A DNA stretch of 64,000 nt from Vibrio sp. DW001 (lineage in GTDB: Bacteria > Pseudomonadota > Gammaproteobacteria > Enterobacterales > Vibrionaceae), in assembly GCF_029016285.1 (NCBI RefSeq), contig NZ_CP091975.1, positions 3,348,001 through 3,412,000 of the forward strand, in the 5' to 3' direction. Made by a program: the position numbers and the translations under genes. The notes beneath the pieces were generated by a model. That model did no database searches, was not told the origin of the DNA, and saw nothing but the letters and a program-made list of their open reading frames with translations. Shown here piece by piece: positions 9,021-18,342 of the stretch (its first letter is position 1; every line of letters starts with the position of its first letter).

Positions 9021-11021
9021 TTAGATCTTAAATTGAGCAATTAGTTGGCTTTGCTCACTGGAGAGTTGATTCAACGACTCACTATTACGAGCGGCTTCTT
9101 TCGCATCTTCAGCAATACTCATTGTCATGTCAGATATGTGGACAATATTCTTAGCCACATCCTGTGCAACCGCGGTTTGTTCTTCAGAAGCTGTCGCAAT
9201 TGAACGGCTCATGTCATTGATGTGCGTTAGGCTAGAGAGCATGTTTTCCAATGAATCGCTCGTTTCATTCGTTTGCTTAACCGATTGCTCAGCGTGGACA
9301 AGATTATTCTCTACTATCCCTACGGCTTGGTCGGCTTTTCCTTGCAAGCTGTCAATCATCTCACCAATCTCATTGGCTGATTGTTGTGTTCTTGTTGCCA
9401 GAGAACGAACTTCATCAGCTACAACAGCGAAACCTCGTCCGTGTTCACCTGCACGAGCCGCTTCAATAGCAGCATTCAATGCTAATAGGTTGGTCTGTTC
9501 AGAAATGGACTGAATAACCGTGAGTATTTCACCTATTTGTTGACTTTGAATTGAGAGCTGGCTGATAACCTGCGTGGCTTCATCTAACGAATCTTGAAGG
9601 CGACTAACAAAGCGCAAGTTTTTCTGCATGTTCTCCATGTTCGATTGCGCTTGCAGTGTGACTTCATCGACTTCTCTACTAGTTTCTGATGCGTGTGATG
9701 CCACTTCCTTTACCGCATGTTCCATTTCTGTTACCGCTGTCGCGATAGAGTCTGTCTGCTTACTCTGCTCTTCTACTTTATGATTTGTCTTTTGACTCAT
9801 CGCATGACTTTCATCTGCCACACCACTCACTGTTTCTGCTGATGATTGTATTTGGGAGATCAACCCACTTAATTTGTCACTTAGGCTATTAATATTGTCC
9901 GCAATAAGTCCAAGTTCAGACTGATAACTTTCACTTATTTTGTGCGTTAAATCACCACTGGCAAGTTTATCAATCGCTTCCATGATAGAGAATAAAGGCC
10001 TCTTAATAGAGCGTACGACAGTAAAGGTAATGATGACAGCCAGTAGCGTTGAAATAGCGGTCAAAATAAGGTTAATCATTAACGAGTCGAACGCCTCCTC
10101 TTCAGCATTTTTTAATGCCGACTCAGATAGAGATCGGATATCAGAAATAATTACGACGGATTCCGATAACAAAGCATCCACTTCTTGAGCAATCTGTGCG
10201 AGCAGCATCGTACTTTGTTCATTGAGTTCAATGAATATTAGATGCTGTTGCAGTAACCCTTCTGAGTCAACAATATTGTGTTGTAGTAAATCACGATATA
10301 CTGCCACGATGTCTTCAGATTCAGGCATCGCCTTTATGATACGATCAGCTTTTTCACTAAAGCGCTCTAAATAGGCTGACAATTCACTCTTGAACGCATT
10401 TACTTCTTGTTCTTTTACTATAGACAACACTTTCTGCAGATATCCAGCCGCTCCTTTTCCTTGAGTAAGTAAGAATTCAAGATCCCAGGCGACTTGTTGC
10501 ATTTCATCCGCTTTAGCATCGGAAATTAGATCATTGATATCTTGTTCGAAAAACAACCACTCTTCATCAAATGTATTCAGTTCTTTAGTCGCAACTGCAC
10601 GAGCAGAAGTTCTCTGATCATGAATATCCAGATGTTGATTTGCACCATTGATAAATACGGTCGCGTTGCCATCGAGATTATTCAGTTTAGTAACAAGTTG
10701 TGGATAGTTAGATAATTCAGTTTCTAAAAGTGCGACTGTTTCGCCATAGGATTGCTTCGCGTTACCTAGAGCCAACCTCAGTTCAGTTCTACGCGCTTCT
10801 TGTTCACTATTCGCGTGAACCAACATGGAACGGTTTACATCCTGAAGGTGCTGAGTAAGAACATTTGATCGGTCAAGCAGCCCGGTCAACGTAGATGCGG
10901 TAAGCTTTAACTGTTTAGACATACTCACTTGAGAAAGATAAGCAGATGTGCTTATCGCAAGGACAAAAAGAGTTACAGTTATGAAGCCCAAAGTAATTCG
11001 CTGTATCAATGACAAATGCAT
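9021..11021 (-). CDS. Methyl-accepting chemotaxis protein
   Basis: This 666-residue transmembrane chemoreceptor signals to CheA/CheW. Its parts in order are: TM1 at about 10-32; a long helical periplasmic sensor region at about 33-310; TM2 at about 312-338; a HAMP segment at about 339-392 ([20 protein letters not shown]); and a cytoplasmic signalling domain whose conserved hairpin tip reads [20 protein letters not shown]. There is no recognisable C-terminal CheR-binding pentapeptide. The ligand cannot be told. An 18-bp perfect palindrome lies 35 bases upstream of the start. It is a single gene, not near other chemotaxis genes. Confidence 0.93.
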   Translation of the reverse strand: MHLSLIQRITLGFITVTLFVLAISTSAYLSQVSMSKQLKLTASTLTGLLDRSNVLTQHLQDVNRSMLVHANSEQEARRTELRLALGNAKQSYGETVALLETELSNYPQLVTKLNNLDGNATVFINGANQHLDIHDQRTSARAVATKELNTFDEEWLFFEQDINDLISDAKADEMQQVAWDLEFLLTQGKGAAGYLQKVLSIVKEQEVNAFKSELSAYLERFSEKADRIIKAMPESEDIVAVYRDLLQHNIVDSEGLLQQHLIFIELNEQSTMLLAQIAQEVDALLSESVVIISDIRSLSESALKNAEEEAFDSLMINLILTAISTLLAVIITFTVVRSIKRPLFSIMEAIDKLASGDLTHKISESYQSELGLIADNINSLSDKLSGLISQIQSSAETVSGVADESHAMSQKTNHKVEEQSKQTDSIATAVTEMEHAVKEVASHASETSREVDEVTLQAQSNMENMQKNLRFVSRLQDSLDEATQVISQLSIQSQQIGEILTVIQSISEQTNLLALNAAIEAARAGEHGRGFAVVADEVRSLATRTQQSANEIGEMIDSLQGKADQAVGIVENNLVHAEQSVKQTNETSDSLENMLSSLTHINDMSRSIATASEEQTAVAQDVAKNIVHISDMTMSIAEDAKEAARNSESLNQLSSEQSQLIAQFKI

Positions 11022-11055
11022 TACAAACCTCTACGCGATAGATATCAATAATTAG

Positions 11056-11073
11056 CTAGTCAGTACTGACTAG
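11056..11073 (-). promoter_or_regulatory. 18-bp perfect palindrome upstream of the chemoreceptor gene
   Basis: CTAGTCAGTACTGACTAG is a perfect palindrome lying 35-52 bases before the chemoreceptor start. On the minus strand a TATACT -10-like sequence directly abuts it. Its form and place suggest a repressor operator. The binding protein is unknown. Confidence 0.5.
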
Positions 11074-11205
11074 TATAGTTATATCGGCACATATAGTTGA
11101 TAGTTTAGACAAAATAGAAATTAACTTAAAAAGCGTTAAAGTATGGGGAGATTGGAGGTGATAAATGAAATCGAAGGTTGTTGCCAAGTCACACTGTTTA
11201 TGAAC

Positions 11206-11236
11206 ATTTAAAGGCTGCATTTCAAAGATGCAGCCT
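11206..11236 (-). terminator. Terminator after rraB
   Basis: Read on the minus strand, AGGCTGCAT and ATGCAGCCT form a 9-bp perfect hairpin with a 7-base loop, followed by TTTAAATG. It lies about 15 bases after the rraB stop. The T tract is short, so efficiency is uncertain. Confidence 0.65.
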
Positions 11237-11251
11237 AATAGTCAAATTCTA

Positions 11252-11665
11252 TTACTCTTCTTCTATGCCATCTTCTACATAATCGACGTCATCACCTTCA
11301 TAAAAAGTGCCCCATCCATCATAAATAATGTCATATTTTTCAGCAAGACTAATGAGCTTCTCAACTTGTAAATCAATGGCTTCAGCACTGAGTACGGATT
11401 CCATAGTAGCATCACAACACAATAGACGATTACCATCTTCATCTTCCGTCTCTTCTGCTTCTAATACTTCAAAGCCCATTTTGAACGCTTCAACAACCGC
11501 TTTCTCTAATGTTTCAAAATTTTCAGCAAACAAATGGTGTTCAATATCGTATAGAGCATCAGGATCACTTCCATCTTCCAAAAGAGCGTCGATGATCTGT
11601 CTAGTCTCTTCTTTTTGGATATTGATCAACGCTTCAACAGATAGGTATTCATCTTCGTGAGACAT
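11252..11665 (-). CDS. rraB: RNase E inhibitor protein RraB
   Basis: RraB binds RNase E and alters degradosome composition, which dampens mRNA decay. The protein has 137 residues and is strongly acidic, ending [11 protein letters not shown]. It shows the typical block [19 protein letters not shown] at the N-terminus and [15 protein letters not shown] near the C-terminus. It stands alone between the chemoreceptor and the ADI locus with its own hairpin terminator. In relatives this gene also lies close to argF. Confidence 0.92.
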   Translation of the reverse strand: MSHEDEYLSVEALINIQKEETRQIIDALLEDGSDPDALYDIEHHLFAENFETLEKAVVEAFKMGFEVLEAEETEDEDGNRLLCCDATMESVLSAEAIDLQVEKLISLAEKYDIIYDGWGTFYEGDDVDYVEDGIEEE

Positions 11666-12173
11666 GCAGGTACTCCAGGTAGCAAATGAGGTGATTGAGT
11701 CGCCGTGAAATATCGCACGGATCGGAACGAAATACCACTAAGAATCACGTGTTCAAGACGATCTTATGTTGATCAAAACATTTTCTTAACAAATAAAACC
11801 ATATTCAGAACAAAATCGTGTTTGGCCTATTCAATACTCATGAACAAATAATGAGTGGATATCAACTAAAAAATGATTCTTGATGAATTAGCTTTCTGTA
11901 GTAAAAAATACAATTTATCTTTTAAAAACAAAGCGTAAGAGTGTAAAAACGATAAAAAAACAGAGCGTGCATCATTGTTGACTAGCATAATCAATCAAAA
12001 TTCATGGTCATTGATAAAAGAGTAATCTGTTAATTAATTGCAACTTAGTCCAATAAATTGAAGTTTTCGCTAGTTATTTAATAAAAATTTAAAATTATAT
12101 TCCAATCAAGTAACTTGCAACTTAACCATAAGCTTGTCATAAAGGGGGATAGTCCATATTGTAAGGATACAGA
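11666..12173. other. Intergenic region between rraB and arcA1
   Basis: This is 508 bases of AT-rich sequence between divergent genes, so it holds the rraB and arcA1 promoters. I see no convincing coding region, no clean ARG box and no paired FNR-type TTGAT/ATCAA site. TTGATCAA-like half sites occur near 11769. An AAGGAT ribosome-binding site precedes arcA1. Confidence 0.6.
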
Positions 12174-13394
12174 ATGAGCAAGTTGTACGTTGGATCTGAG
12201 GTAGGCCAGTTACGTCGGGTATTATTAAATCGTCCAGAAAGGGCATTAACCCACCTAACACCATCTAACTGTCAGGAACTTCTTTTTGATGATGTTCTAG
12301 CCGTTGAAGCCGCAGGGGAAGAGCATGACATATTTGCTCAAACTTTAAAAAATCAAGATGTTGAAGTTCTATTGTTGCATGACCTTCTTGTTGAAACATT
12401 AGCAATAAAAGAGGCAAAAGAATGGTTATTAGTCAATCAAATTTCCGATTTTAGATATGGCCCTACTTTCGCTAGAGATCTTAGAAACTACCTTACGGAT
12501 ATGGACAATGAACATTTAGCCACTATATTACTTGGTGGACTCGCCTATTCTGAATTGCCAATCCAATCTTCCTCTATGCTTCCAAAAATGCATAAACCTA
12601 TCGATTTTGTCATTGAACCTTTACCTAACCACCTATTTACGCGAGATACTTCTTGTTGGGTTTATGGAGGTGTTTCACTTAATCCAATGATGAAAGCGGC
12701 TCGTCAAAGAGAAACCAACCACCTAAGAGCTATCTATCGTTGGCATCCAACGTTCGCGGGTAGTGACTTTATCAACTATTTCGGTGACCAAGACCTCCAT
12801 TATGACAACGCAAACATTGAAGGTGGTGATGTACTTGTCATCGGTAAAGGTTCTGTCTTAATTGGAATGTCAGAGAGAACAACGCCACAAGGTGTAGAAA
12901 ACTTAGCGGCGAATCTATTCAAATCTGGTCAGGCGAAGCAAGTTATTGCTCTCAAACTTCCTAAGCACCGCTCCTGCATGCATCTCGATACCGTTATGAC
13001 TCATATAGATATAGACACCTTCTCTGTATACCCTGAAATCATCAATCAAAGCCTAGAAACTTGGTCATTAACACCTAAGGGTGACAATGATATGAACGCA
13101 AAGCAAATGCCGAATTACATTTCTGCTCTCGAATCAGCATTAGAGGTTGACCAACTTAAGCTCATTACAACGGGTGGCGATAACTATGAAGCAGAACGAG
13201 AACAGTGGAACGATGCCAACAATGTTCTTACCGTAAAACCTGGTGTTGTTATCGGTTACGAACGTAATGTTTATACCAACGAAAAATATGATAAAGCAGG
13301 TATTGAGGTACTGAGTATTCCCGGCAATGAACTAGGAAGAGGGCGCGGAGGAGCTCGTTGTATGAGTTGTCCTATCGAAAGAGACGATATTTAA
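12174..13394 (+). CDS. arcA: Arginine deiminase, first copy
   Basis: Arginine deiminase hydrolyses L-arginine to L-citrulline and ammonia, the first step of the ADI pathway. The protein has 406 residues. All catalytic positions known from the Pseudomonas enzyme can be placed: Asp158 in FTRDTS, Glu216 in IEGGD, His270 and Asp272 in MHLDTV, and the nucleophile Cys396 in [10 protein letters not shown] second full-length copy lies 3.8 kb downstream; the two are roughly 70% identical by eye and most alike at the C-terminus. It is followed by a hairpin and a long AT-rich gap before the yfcC-type carrier, so it is probably its own transcript. Confidence 0.95.
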   Translation: MSKLYVGSEVGQLRRVLLNRPERALTHLTPSNCQELLFDDVLAVEAAGEEHDIFAQTLKNQDVEVLLLHDLLVETLAIKEAKEWLLVNQISDFRYGPTFARDLRNYLTDMDNEHLATILLGGLAYSELPIQSSSMLPKMHKPIDFVIEPLPNHLFTRDTSCWVYGGVSLNPMMKAARQRETNHLRAIYRWHPTFAGSDFINYFGDQDLHYDNANIEGGDVLVIGKGSVLIGMSERTTPQGVENLAANLFKSGQAKQVIALKLPKHRSCMHLDTVMTHIDIDTFSVYPEIINQSLETWSLTPKGDNDMNAKQMPNYISALESALEVDQLKLITTGGDNYEAEREQWNDANNVLTVKPGVVIGYERNVYTNEKYDKAGIEVLSIPGNELGRGRGGARCMSCPIERDDI

Positions 13395-13419
13395 AGTATA
13401 AGCGAGTTACGCGGCCAAT

Positions 13420-13446
13420 TAGATCGCTTTTATAAAAGGCGATCTA
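13420..13446 (+). terminator. Hairpin after arcA1, possible terminator
   Basis: TAGATCGC and GCGATCTA pair, with further T-A and one G-T pair inside, giving a stem of about 12 bp around a 3-base loop. It starts 26 bases after the arcA1 stop. No clean T tract follows, so it may stabilise the mRNA end instead of terminating transcription. Confidence 0.5.
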
Positions 13447-13992
13447 GCTCTCATATATAAAAATTTTAACGTCTCTATTTTAAGTTTTAAAATCTGCATA
13501 ATATTCCTTCACTCCACTAAGTCAAAATAACAGAATTGAAATAATCATTAAAATTATTGCATAATTAGCCGGTTTGTATTTCATAATGCCTGTTAATTCT
13601 CTGTCTAATAGCCAAAAATGCCTTTCTGTCTTGCATATTTTTCTCATTCACATCATAAAAATTATAGAATATTAATCTATATTAACGACGAAATAACCCA
13701 TCTGACATTTTCATCAAAGAAGATCGAATTATTTTCTCAAGATAAATTGTGACTACAAGCATGGATTGATCAGATGCAAGTCTCTAAGATCACCATTAGA
13801 AATAACCAAAAGATATTAATATCTAATATTAAATAATGAGTAAAAAAGGCAACATGATGTATTAATTCCCAGTCAAACAATAACGACATTTAAATCTAAT
13901 ACCGAAATTAAATTTGTCACTAAATAATTAAATTTGGTGCGCTATTTTTCATCCTAATGATCATCTAAAACTAGGTGAATAAGGAGATAATA
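13447..13992. other. AT-rich intergenic region upstream of the YfcC-type carrier
   Basis: About 545 bases without a supportable gene. It contains a 14-bp perfect palindrome AGATATTAATATCT at 13811-13824. Short open frames at 13586 and 13773 lack ribosome-binding sites. It presumably carries the promoter and a long leader for the downstream carrier; I could not assign a promoter with confidence. Confidence 0.5.
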
Positions 13993-15438
13993 ATGACAAC
14001 ACATGCAGTAAACCAACAAGACAAAAAAGGACTCTTTGCTAATTTTAAGTTTCCATCTGCATACACTATTCTTTTCGCTCTGATCGCGATAGTCGCTTTA
14101 ATGACTTGGATCGTTCCCGCTGGTCAATACGAAAGAACGATGAACGAAGAACTTGGAAGAGAAGTCCCAATTGCAGGAACCTACCAAGCAGTTGAAAGCA
14201 ATCCTCAAGGTATTGTTGATATATTTCTTGCCCCTATTGATGGTTTCTACGATCACGAATCCTATTCTGCCGCTGCAATAGATGTTTCTTTATTTATTTT
14301 AGTTATTGGTGGTTTCTTAGGATTAGTGACCAAAACTGGTGCCATCGACGCTGGTATAGAGCGCGTGATGCATCGACTAGAAGGCCGTGAAGAGTTAATG
14401 ATACCCATTTTGATGGCGCTTTTTGCAGCAGGAGGTACCATTTATGGCATGGCAGAAGAATCTCTCCCTTTCTATACCTTATTAGTTCCTGTAATGCTTG
14501 CTGCACGATTTGATCCGGTCGTTGCCGCGGCTACTGTGCTGCTTGGCGCTGGAATAGGCACACTCGGTTCCACCATTAATCCATTCGCAACGGTCATTGC
14601 ATCAAACGCTGCCGGTATTCCATTTACAGACGGATTAATACTACGAATGGCTATTTTATTTATTGGTTGGGGTATCTGTGTTGCGTATGTTATGCGATAC
14701 GCCAAAATGGTGCGTGCCGATAAAACCAAATCCATTGTATACGACAAATATGATGAAAACATCGAACACTTTTTAGGCGATAATTCCGGTGAAGCATTAG
14801 AATTCACCACCACTAGAAAAGTGATTCTCACTTTATTTGCTGCTTCGTTTGGCGTTATGATATATGGCGTCGCGGTTGCTGGTTGGTGGATGGCAGAACT
14901 GTCTGCAATGTTTCTTGCGGCAACGATTATAATCGGCCTTGTTGCCAAGATGAGTGAAGAGGAACTCACATCTAGCTTCATTGATGGTGCCAGAGATTTA
15001 CTTGGCGTTGCGCTGATTATAGGCATTGCCCGAGGAATAGTCGTCATCATGGACCGTGGAATGATCACTGATACACTACTTAATTCCGCAGAACATATTG
15101 TCACCGGCCTCTCTTCAGTCATGTTTATCAATGTCATGTATTGGTTAGAGGTATTACTCTCATTTTTGGTTCCGTCAACTTCTGGCTTAGCCGTATTAAC
15201 GATGCCTATAATGGCTCCACTCGCCGACTTTGCAGGCATCAGTAGAGAGCTTGTCGTTACCGCTTATCAATCCGCGTCAGGTGTCGTTAATTTAATTACC
15301 CCTACCTCTGCGGTTGTAATGGGCGGTTTGGCGATAGCACGTGTACCCTATGTTCGATGGATTAAGTGGGTTGCTCCATTACTCGTTATATTAACTGCCT
15401 TCATCATGATTGCATTAAGTATTGGCGCATTATTATAG
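13993..15438 (+). CDS. YfcC/ArcD-type basic amino acid antiporter
   Basis: This polytopic inner-membrane carrier of 481 residues has about 11-13 hydrophobic segments. It belongs to the YfcC branch of the C4-dicarboxylate carrier DcuC-like superfamily, whose members include proposed arginine/ornithine exchangers. Typical motifs include WIVPAGQYER near the N-terminus and VNLITPTSAVVMGGL near the C-terminus. The ATG at 13993 is preceded by a perfect AAGGAG at 6-base spacing; a GTG 18 bases earlier would bury that site and is less likely. Lying between two arcA genes, it probably imports arginine and exports ornithine, but transport was inferred only from context. Confidence 0.85.
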   Translation: MTTHAVNQQDKKGLFANFKFPSAYTILFALIAIVALMTWIVPAGQYERTMNEELGREVPIAGTYQAVESNPQGIVDIFLAPIDGFYDHESYSAAAIDVSLFILVIGGFLGLVTKTGAIDAGIERVMHRLEGREELMIPILMALFAAGGTIYGMAEESLPFYTLLVPVMLAARFDPVVAAATVLLGAGIGTLGSTINPFATVIASNAAGIPFTDGLILRMAILFIGWGICVAYVMRYAKMVRADKTKSIVYDKYDENIEHFLGDNSGEALEFTTTRKVILTLFAASFGVMIYGVAVAGWWMAELSAMFLAATIIIGLVAKMSEEELTSSFIDGARDLLGVALIIGIARGIVVIMDRGMITDTLLNSAEHIVTGLSSVMFINVMYWLEVLLSFLVPSTSGLAVLTMPIMAPLADFAGISRELVVTAYQSASGVVNLITPTSAVVMGGLAIARVPYVRWIKWVAPLLVILTAFIMIALSIGALL

Positions 15439-15456
15439 TTACTTCTGTTTTTTTAC

Positions 15457-15486
15457 AGGCCGCTATTATATATAGCGGCCTTTTTA
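15457..15486 (+). terminator. Rho-independent terminator after the YfcC-type carrier
   Basis: AGGCCGCTA pairs perfectly with TAGCGGCCT around a 7-base loop, followed by TTTTATTATTT. It isolates the carrier transcript from arcA2. Confidence 0.92.
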
Positions 15487-15596
15487 TTATTTACTATTTA
15501 TGAATTTTATTTTTTGTGAATATTGTTTCACTTATTCTAACTAATCAACTGGATTTTTTCCTTAAACACCTCTAGACAACCATTTCATCGTTCATA

Positions 15597-15624
15597 GCAA
15601 AAACCCGTCAATTTAATTGACGGG
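15597..15624 (-). terminator. Minus-strand terminator in the arcA2 upstream region
   Basis: CCCGTCAATT and AATTGACGGG form a 10-bp perfect inverted repeat around one base. On the minus strand the stem is followed directly by TTTTTGC; on the plus strand no T-run follows. The orientation therefore implies transcription coming from the right on the minus strand, where no protein gene is visible. It may end an unannotated small RNA. Confidence 0.55.
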
Positions 15625-15743
15625 GATCATGTTAATAGAAAAAATAATACAAAAATAACACCTAAAAACAATAAGAATCGAGTAATAAGATGAATTAGAT
15701 GAATATTATGTACAATCAGGTAAATAAAATAATTAGGCGATAT

Positions 15744-15771
15744 TGAATAAAAATCCGGGAATAATTATTCA
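15744..15771 (+). promoter_or_regulatory. Candidate ArgR operator upstream of arcA2
   Basis: GGAATAATTATTCA (15758-15771), read on the minus strand, matches the ARG box TGAATWWWWATTCA at 13 of 14 positions. Directly abutting it, TGAATAAAAATCCG (15744-15757) matches 12 of 14. The cores are 14 bp apart centre to centre, whereas paired E. coli boxes are about 21 bp apart, so only one may be real or the spacing is atypical. It lies about 260 bases before arcA2, and an ArgR-like gene is in the same locus. Confidence 0.5.
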
Positions 15772-15973
15772 TACTTTTAAAATCAATGACTTAGCTACAT
15801 AAAAACGATGGTAATCGCCATAAAATATCATCCGAGGACTTTATACAACATGAATAATAAATCCATATTAGTACAGCTAAAAACTTGTAAAACTGTGTGA
15901 TTAAGATCCTAGTTAATATAAGTATTAACGGTATTATAAAAACCAACTAGAGATGGAAGTCTATATTAAATAT

Positions 15974-16004
15974 CTGATTGAATTTAATCAGGTCTGATTA
16001 TAAT
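15974..16004 (+). promoter_or_regulatory. Probable arcA2 promoter region with repeated CTGATT
   Basis: A perfect -10 hexamer TATAAT lies at 15999-16004, 25 bases before the arcA2 start. Just upstream are CTGATT (15974-15979), its complement AATCAG (15986-15991) and CTGATT again (15994-15999). The centre reads TTGAATTTAATCAG, an 8 of 10 match to the FNR pattern TTGAT-N4-ATCAA, but its placement near -27 does not fit activation at -41.5. Confidence 0.45.
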
Positions 16005-16028
16005 TCATTATTAAAGAGAGATTGTGTT

Positions 16029-17249
16029 ATGAGTAATTTCTACGTTGGTTCTGAAGTAGGTCAACTACGCCGTGTTTTATTACACCGTCCAGAGCGAGCT
16101 CTTAGTCATCTAACCCCATCAAACTGCCATGATTTATTGTTTGATGATGTCTTAGCAGTAGAGCAAGCAGGTAAAGAGCACGATGCATTTTCACAAACAC
16201 TCCGTAATCAAGGGGTAGAAGTCCTTTTGCTACATGACTTACTAACGGAGACGTTAGCGGTACCTGAAGCTAAAGAATGGTTATTAGATACTCAAATTTC
16301 GACGGTTCGATTTGGTCCGCGGTTCGCTAATGACGTCAGATGTTTTCTTGGCGATCAAACTAATAGCGAAATGGCCTCAATACTGCTAGGTGGACTCAGC
16401 TATGGTGAGATGCCGCTTCCATCGTCATCTATGGTGTGCGGAATGCACAACGAAAACGACTTTATTATTAAACCATTACCAAACCACCTTTTTACTCGCG
16501 ACACGTCATGCTGGGTGTATGGGGGAGTATCAATAAATCCAATGGCGAAACGAGCTCGTCAGCGAGAAACCAATCATCTAAGAGCAATTTATCGCTGGCA
16601 CCCTACTTTTTCAGGTCAAGCGTTCATTAAATACTTTGGTGATGAAGAGAAAAACTACGATTACTCCACTATAGAAGGTGGAGATGTTCTTGTTATTGGC
16701 AAAGGCGCTGTATTGATAGGAATGTCGGAAAGAACCACCCCTCAAGGCGTAGAGCAATTGGCCTCTGGTCTATTTAAGCATGGTCAGGCGAAACAAGTTA
16801 TCGCCATGGAACTACCGAAGCACCGTTCATGCATGCATCTCGATACCGTGATGACTCACATGAGAGAAGATACATTTTCGATTTATCCTGAAGTGATACG
16901 TAAAGATATTAAATGTTGGAAACTTACTGGCGATGAAACAGGAACGGTGAATGTTAAGGAAGAGGGCTACTTCGTCACTGCAATTGAAAAAGCATTACAG
17001 GTAGATCAACTTAACCTTATTACAACCGGGGGCGACAGTTTTGAAGCAGAGCGTGAGCAATGGAATGACGCCAACAATGTATTAACAGTGAAGCCTGGGG
17101 TCGTCATAGGGTACGAGCGCAATGTATACACGAATGAAAAATACGACAAAGCAGGTATTACTGTCTTACCCATTCCTGGAGATGAGTTAGGACGAGGACG
17201 CGGAGGCGCCCGTTGTATGAGCTGTCCAGTAGAACGTGACGATATCTAA
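16029..17249 (+). CDS. arcA: Arginine deiminase, second copy
   Basis: This is a second 406-residue arginine deiminase with the same catalytic set: Asp158 (FTRDTS), Glu216 (IEGGD), the MHLDTV His/Asp pair and the nucleophile Cys396 (ARCMSCP). The ATG at 16029 has an AGAGAG ribosome-binding site 8 bases upstream; an in-frame ATG 51 bases earlier would add an unrelated tail and is disfavoured. It is 49 bases before arcC, so arcA2-arcC form an operon and this copy is the one tied to ATP generation. Divergence from copy one is spread along the protein, so the duplication is not recent or one copy was acquired separately. Confidence 0.95.
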   Translation: MSNFYVGSEVGQLRRVLLHRPERALSHLTPSNCHDLLFDDVLAVEQAGKEHDAFSQTLRNQGVEVLLLHDLLTETLAVPEAKEWLLDTQISTVRFGPRFANDVRCFLGDQTNSEMASILLGGLSYGEMPLPSSSMVCGMHNENDFIIKPLPNHLFTRDTSCWVYGGVSINPMAKRARQRETNHLRAIYRWHPTFSGQAFIKYFGDEEKNYDYSTIEGGDVLVIGKGAVLIGMSERTTPQGVEQLASGLFKHGQAKQVIAMELPKHRSCMHLDTVMTHMREDTFSIYPEVIRKDIKCWKLTGDETGTVNVKEEGYFVTAIEKALQVDQLNLITTGGDSFEAEREQWNDANNVLTVKPGVVIGYERNVYTNEKYDKAGITVLPIPGDELGRGRGGARCMSCPVERDDI

Positions 17250-17298
17250 TTAAACGAATGTAAATATGCGGGTGAGATAACCGGCATGGAGATCAAAA

Positions 17299-18213
17299 AT
17301 GGATAAGAAAACGGTAATAGTCGCATTAGGTGGCAACGCCTTACTTCGACGTGGTGAACCACTAGAAGCCGAAACTCAACGAGTGAACATCGCTACAGCC
17401 GCGAAAACCATCGCAGAAATAGCAAGCGAATATAATGTGGTATTGGTGCATGGTAATGGACCTCAAGTCGGACTATTAGCACTTCAAGGACTAGAGTACA
17501 AAAAGGTAAACCCATACCCTCTTGATGTGCTCGGTTCAGAAACCCAAGGAATGATCGGCTATATGTTGATGCAGGAACTTAAAAATTGTCTTCCAAAAAC
17601 AGACGTAACTTGCATGCTTACGCAAATGACGGTAGATCCTGAAGACCCCGCATTTATCAATCCAACCAAGCCTATTGGCCCAATATATCAAGAAAGCGAA
17701 GCGCGTTCATTAGCAGAAAAATACCATTGGACCATTAAACCGGATGGCGACTATTTTCGTCGAGTTGTGCCTAGCCCATTACCGACAGGGATAGTTGAAG
17801 TGGATGCAATTTCAGCATTAATAGAACGCAACCACCTTGTCATATGTGCAGGTGGTGGCGGCATTCCTGTAAAATATGAAAACCAAAAGCTGGTGGGAGT
17901 CGAGGCGGTGATTGACAAAGACATGTCTGCTGCTTATCTAGCAAAACAATTAGATGCGGACGCGTTACTCATTTTAACCGACACCGACGCTGTATATTTA
18001 GATTGGGGTAAGCCCACTCAAGAAGCGATAAGAAAAACAACACCTGACATATTGGCCAAGTATCAATTTGATGATGGTTCGATGGGACCCAAAATTACAG
18101 CCTCTTGTGAATTTATCAATTCCGGTGGCAAATTTGTTGGTATTGGCTCATTGCAAGATGGTTTACGTATACTAAAAGGTGACACAGGAACAAATATTAT
18201 TGCAAAAATATAG
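17299..18213 (+). CDS. arcC: Carbamate kinase ArcC
   Basis: Carbamate kinase makes ATP from ADP and carbamoyl phosphate, the energy-yielding last step of the ADI pathway. The protein has 304 residues, the usual length. It carries the amino-acid-kinase motifs GGNALLRRGE at the N-terminus, HGNGPQVGLL near residue 50, and ILTDTDAVYLDWG plus GSMGPKI near the C-terminus. It follows arcA2 by 49 bases. A 129-base gap separates it from argF/arcB; I see only a weak AACTC/GAGTT hairpin there, so read-through is possible. Confidence 0.95.
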   Translation: MDKKTVIVALGGNALLRRGEPLEAETQRVNIATAAKTIAEIASEYNVVLVHGNGPQVGLLALQGLEYKKVNPYPLDVLGSETQGMIGYMLMQELKNCLPKTDVTCMLTQMTVDPEDPAFINPTKPIGPIYQESEARSLAEKYHWTIKPDGDYFRRVVPSPLPTGIVEVDAISALIERNHLVICAGGGGIPVKYENQKLVGVEAVIDKDMSAAYLAKQLDADALLILTDTDAVYLDWGKPTQEAIRKTTPDILAKYQFDDGSMGPKITASCEFINSGGKFVGIGSLQDGLRILKGDTGTNIIAKI

Positions 18214-18342
18214 AATATATATTCACTTTAACTCCATAATGAGTTACATATAAATAATTGAATCTGGTTATCGTCAAAAATAAAAAGATAGCCCGTTTCC
18301 ACTCTAACTTTATTTCCACCCAAAGCATTAAGGGGAATCAAC

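Noticed and set aside
12134..12162. TTGTCA-17-TATTGT promoter-like pair just before arcA1
   Set aside because: Its start site would fall near 12169, downstream of the clear AAGGAT ribosome-binding site, leaving a leaderless mRNA. The true promoter is probably further upstream.
14472..15239. Long open frame on the minus strand inside the carrier gene
   Set aside because: It lies wholly inside a clear membrane-protein gene. Its low-complexity composition is what antisense of hydrophobic codons gives.
15850..15900. 16-codon open frame after GAGGA upstream of arcA2
   Set aside because: The spacing of 11 bases is poor, the peptide has no arginine-codon run or other leader feature, and such short frames are common by chance.
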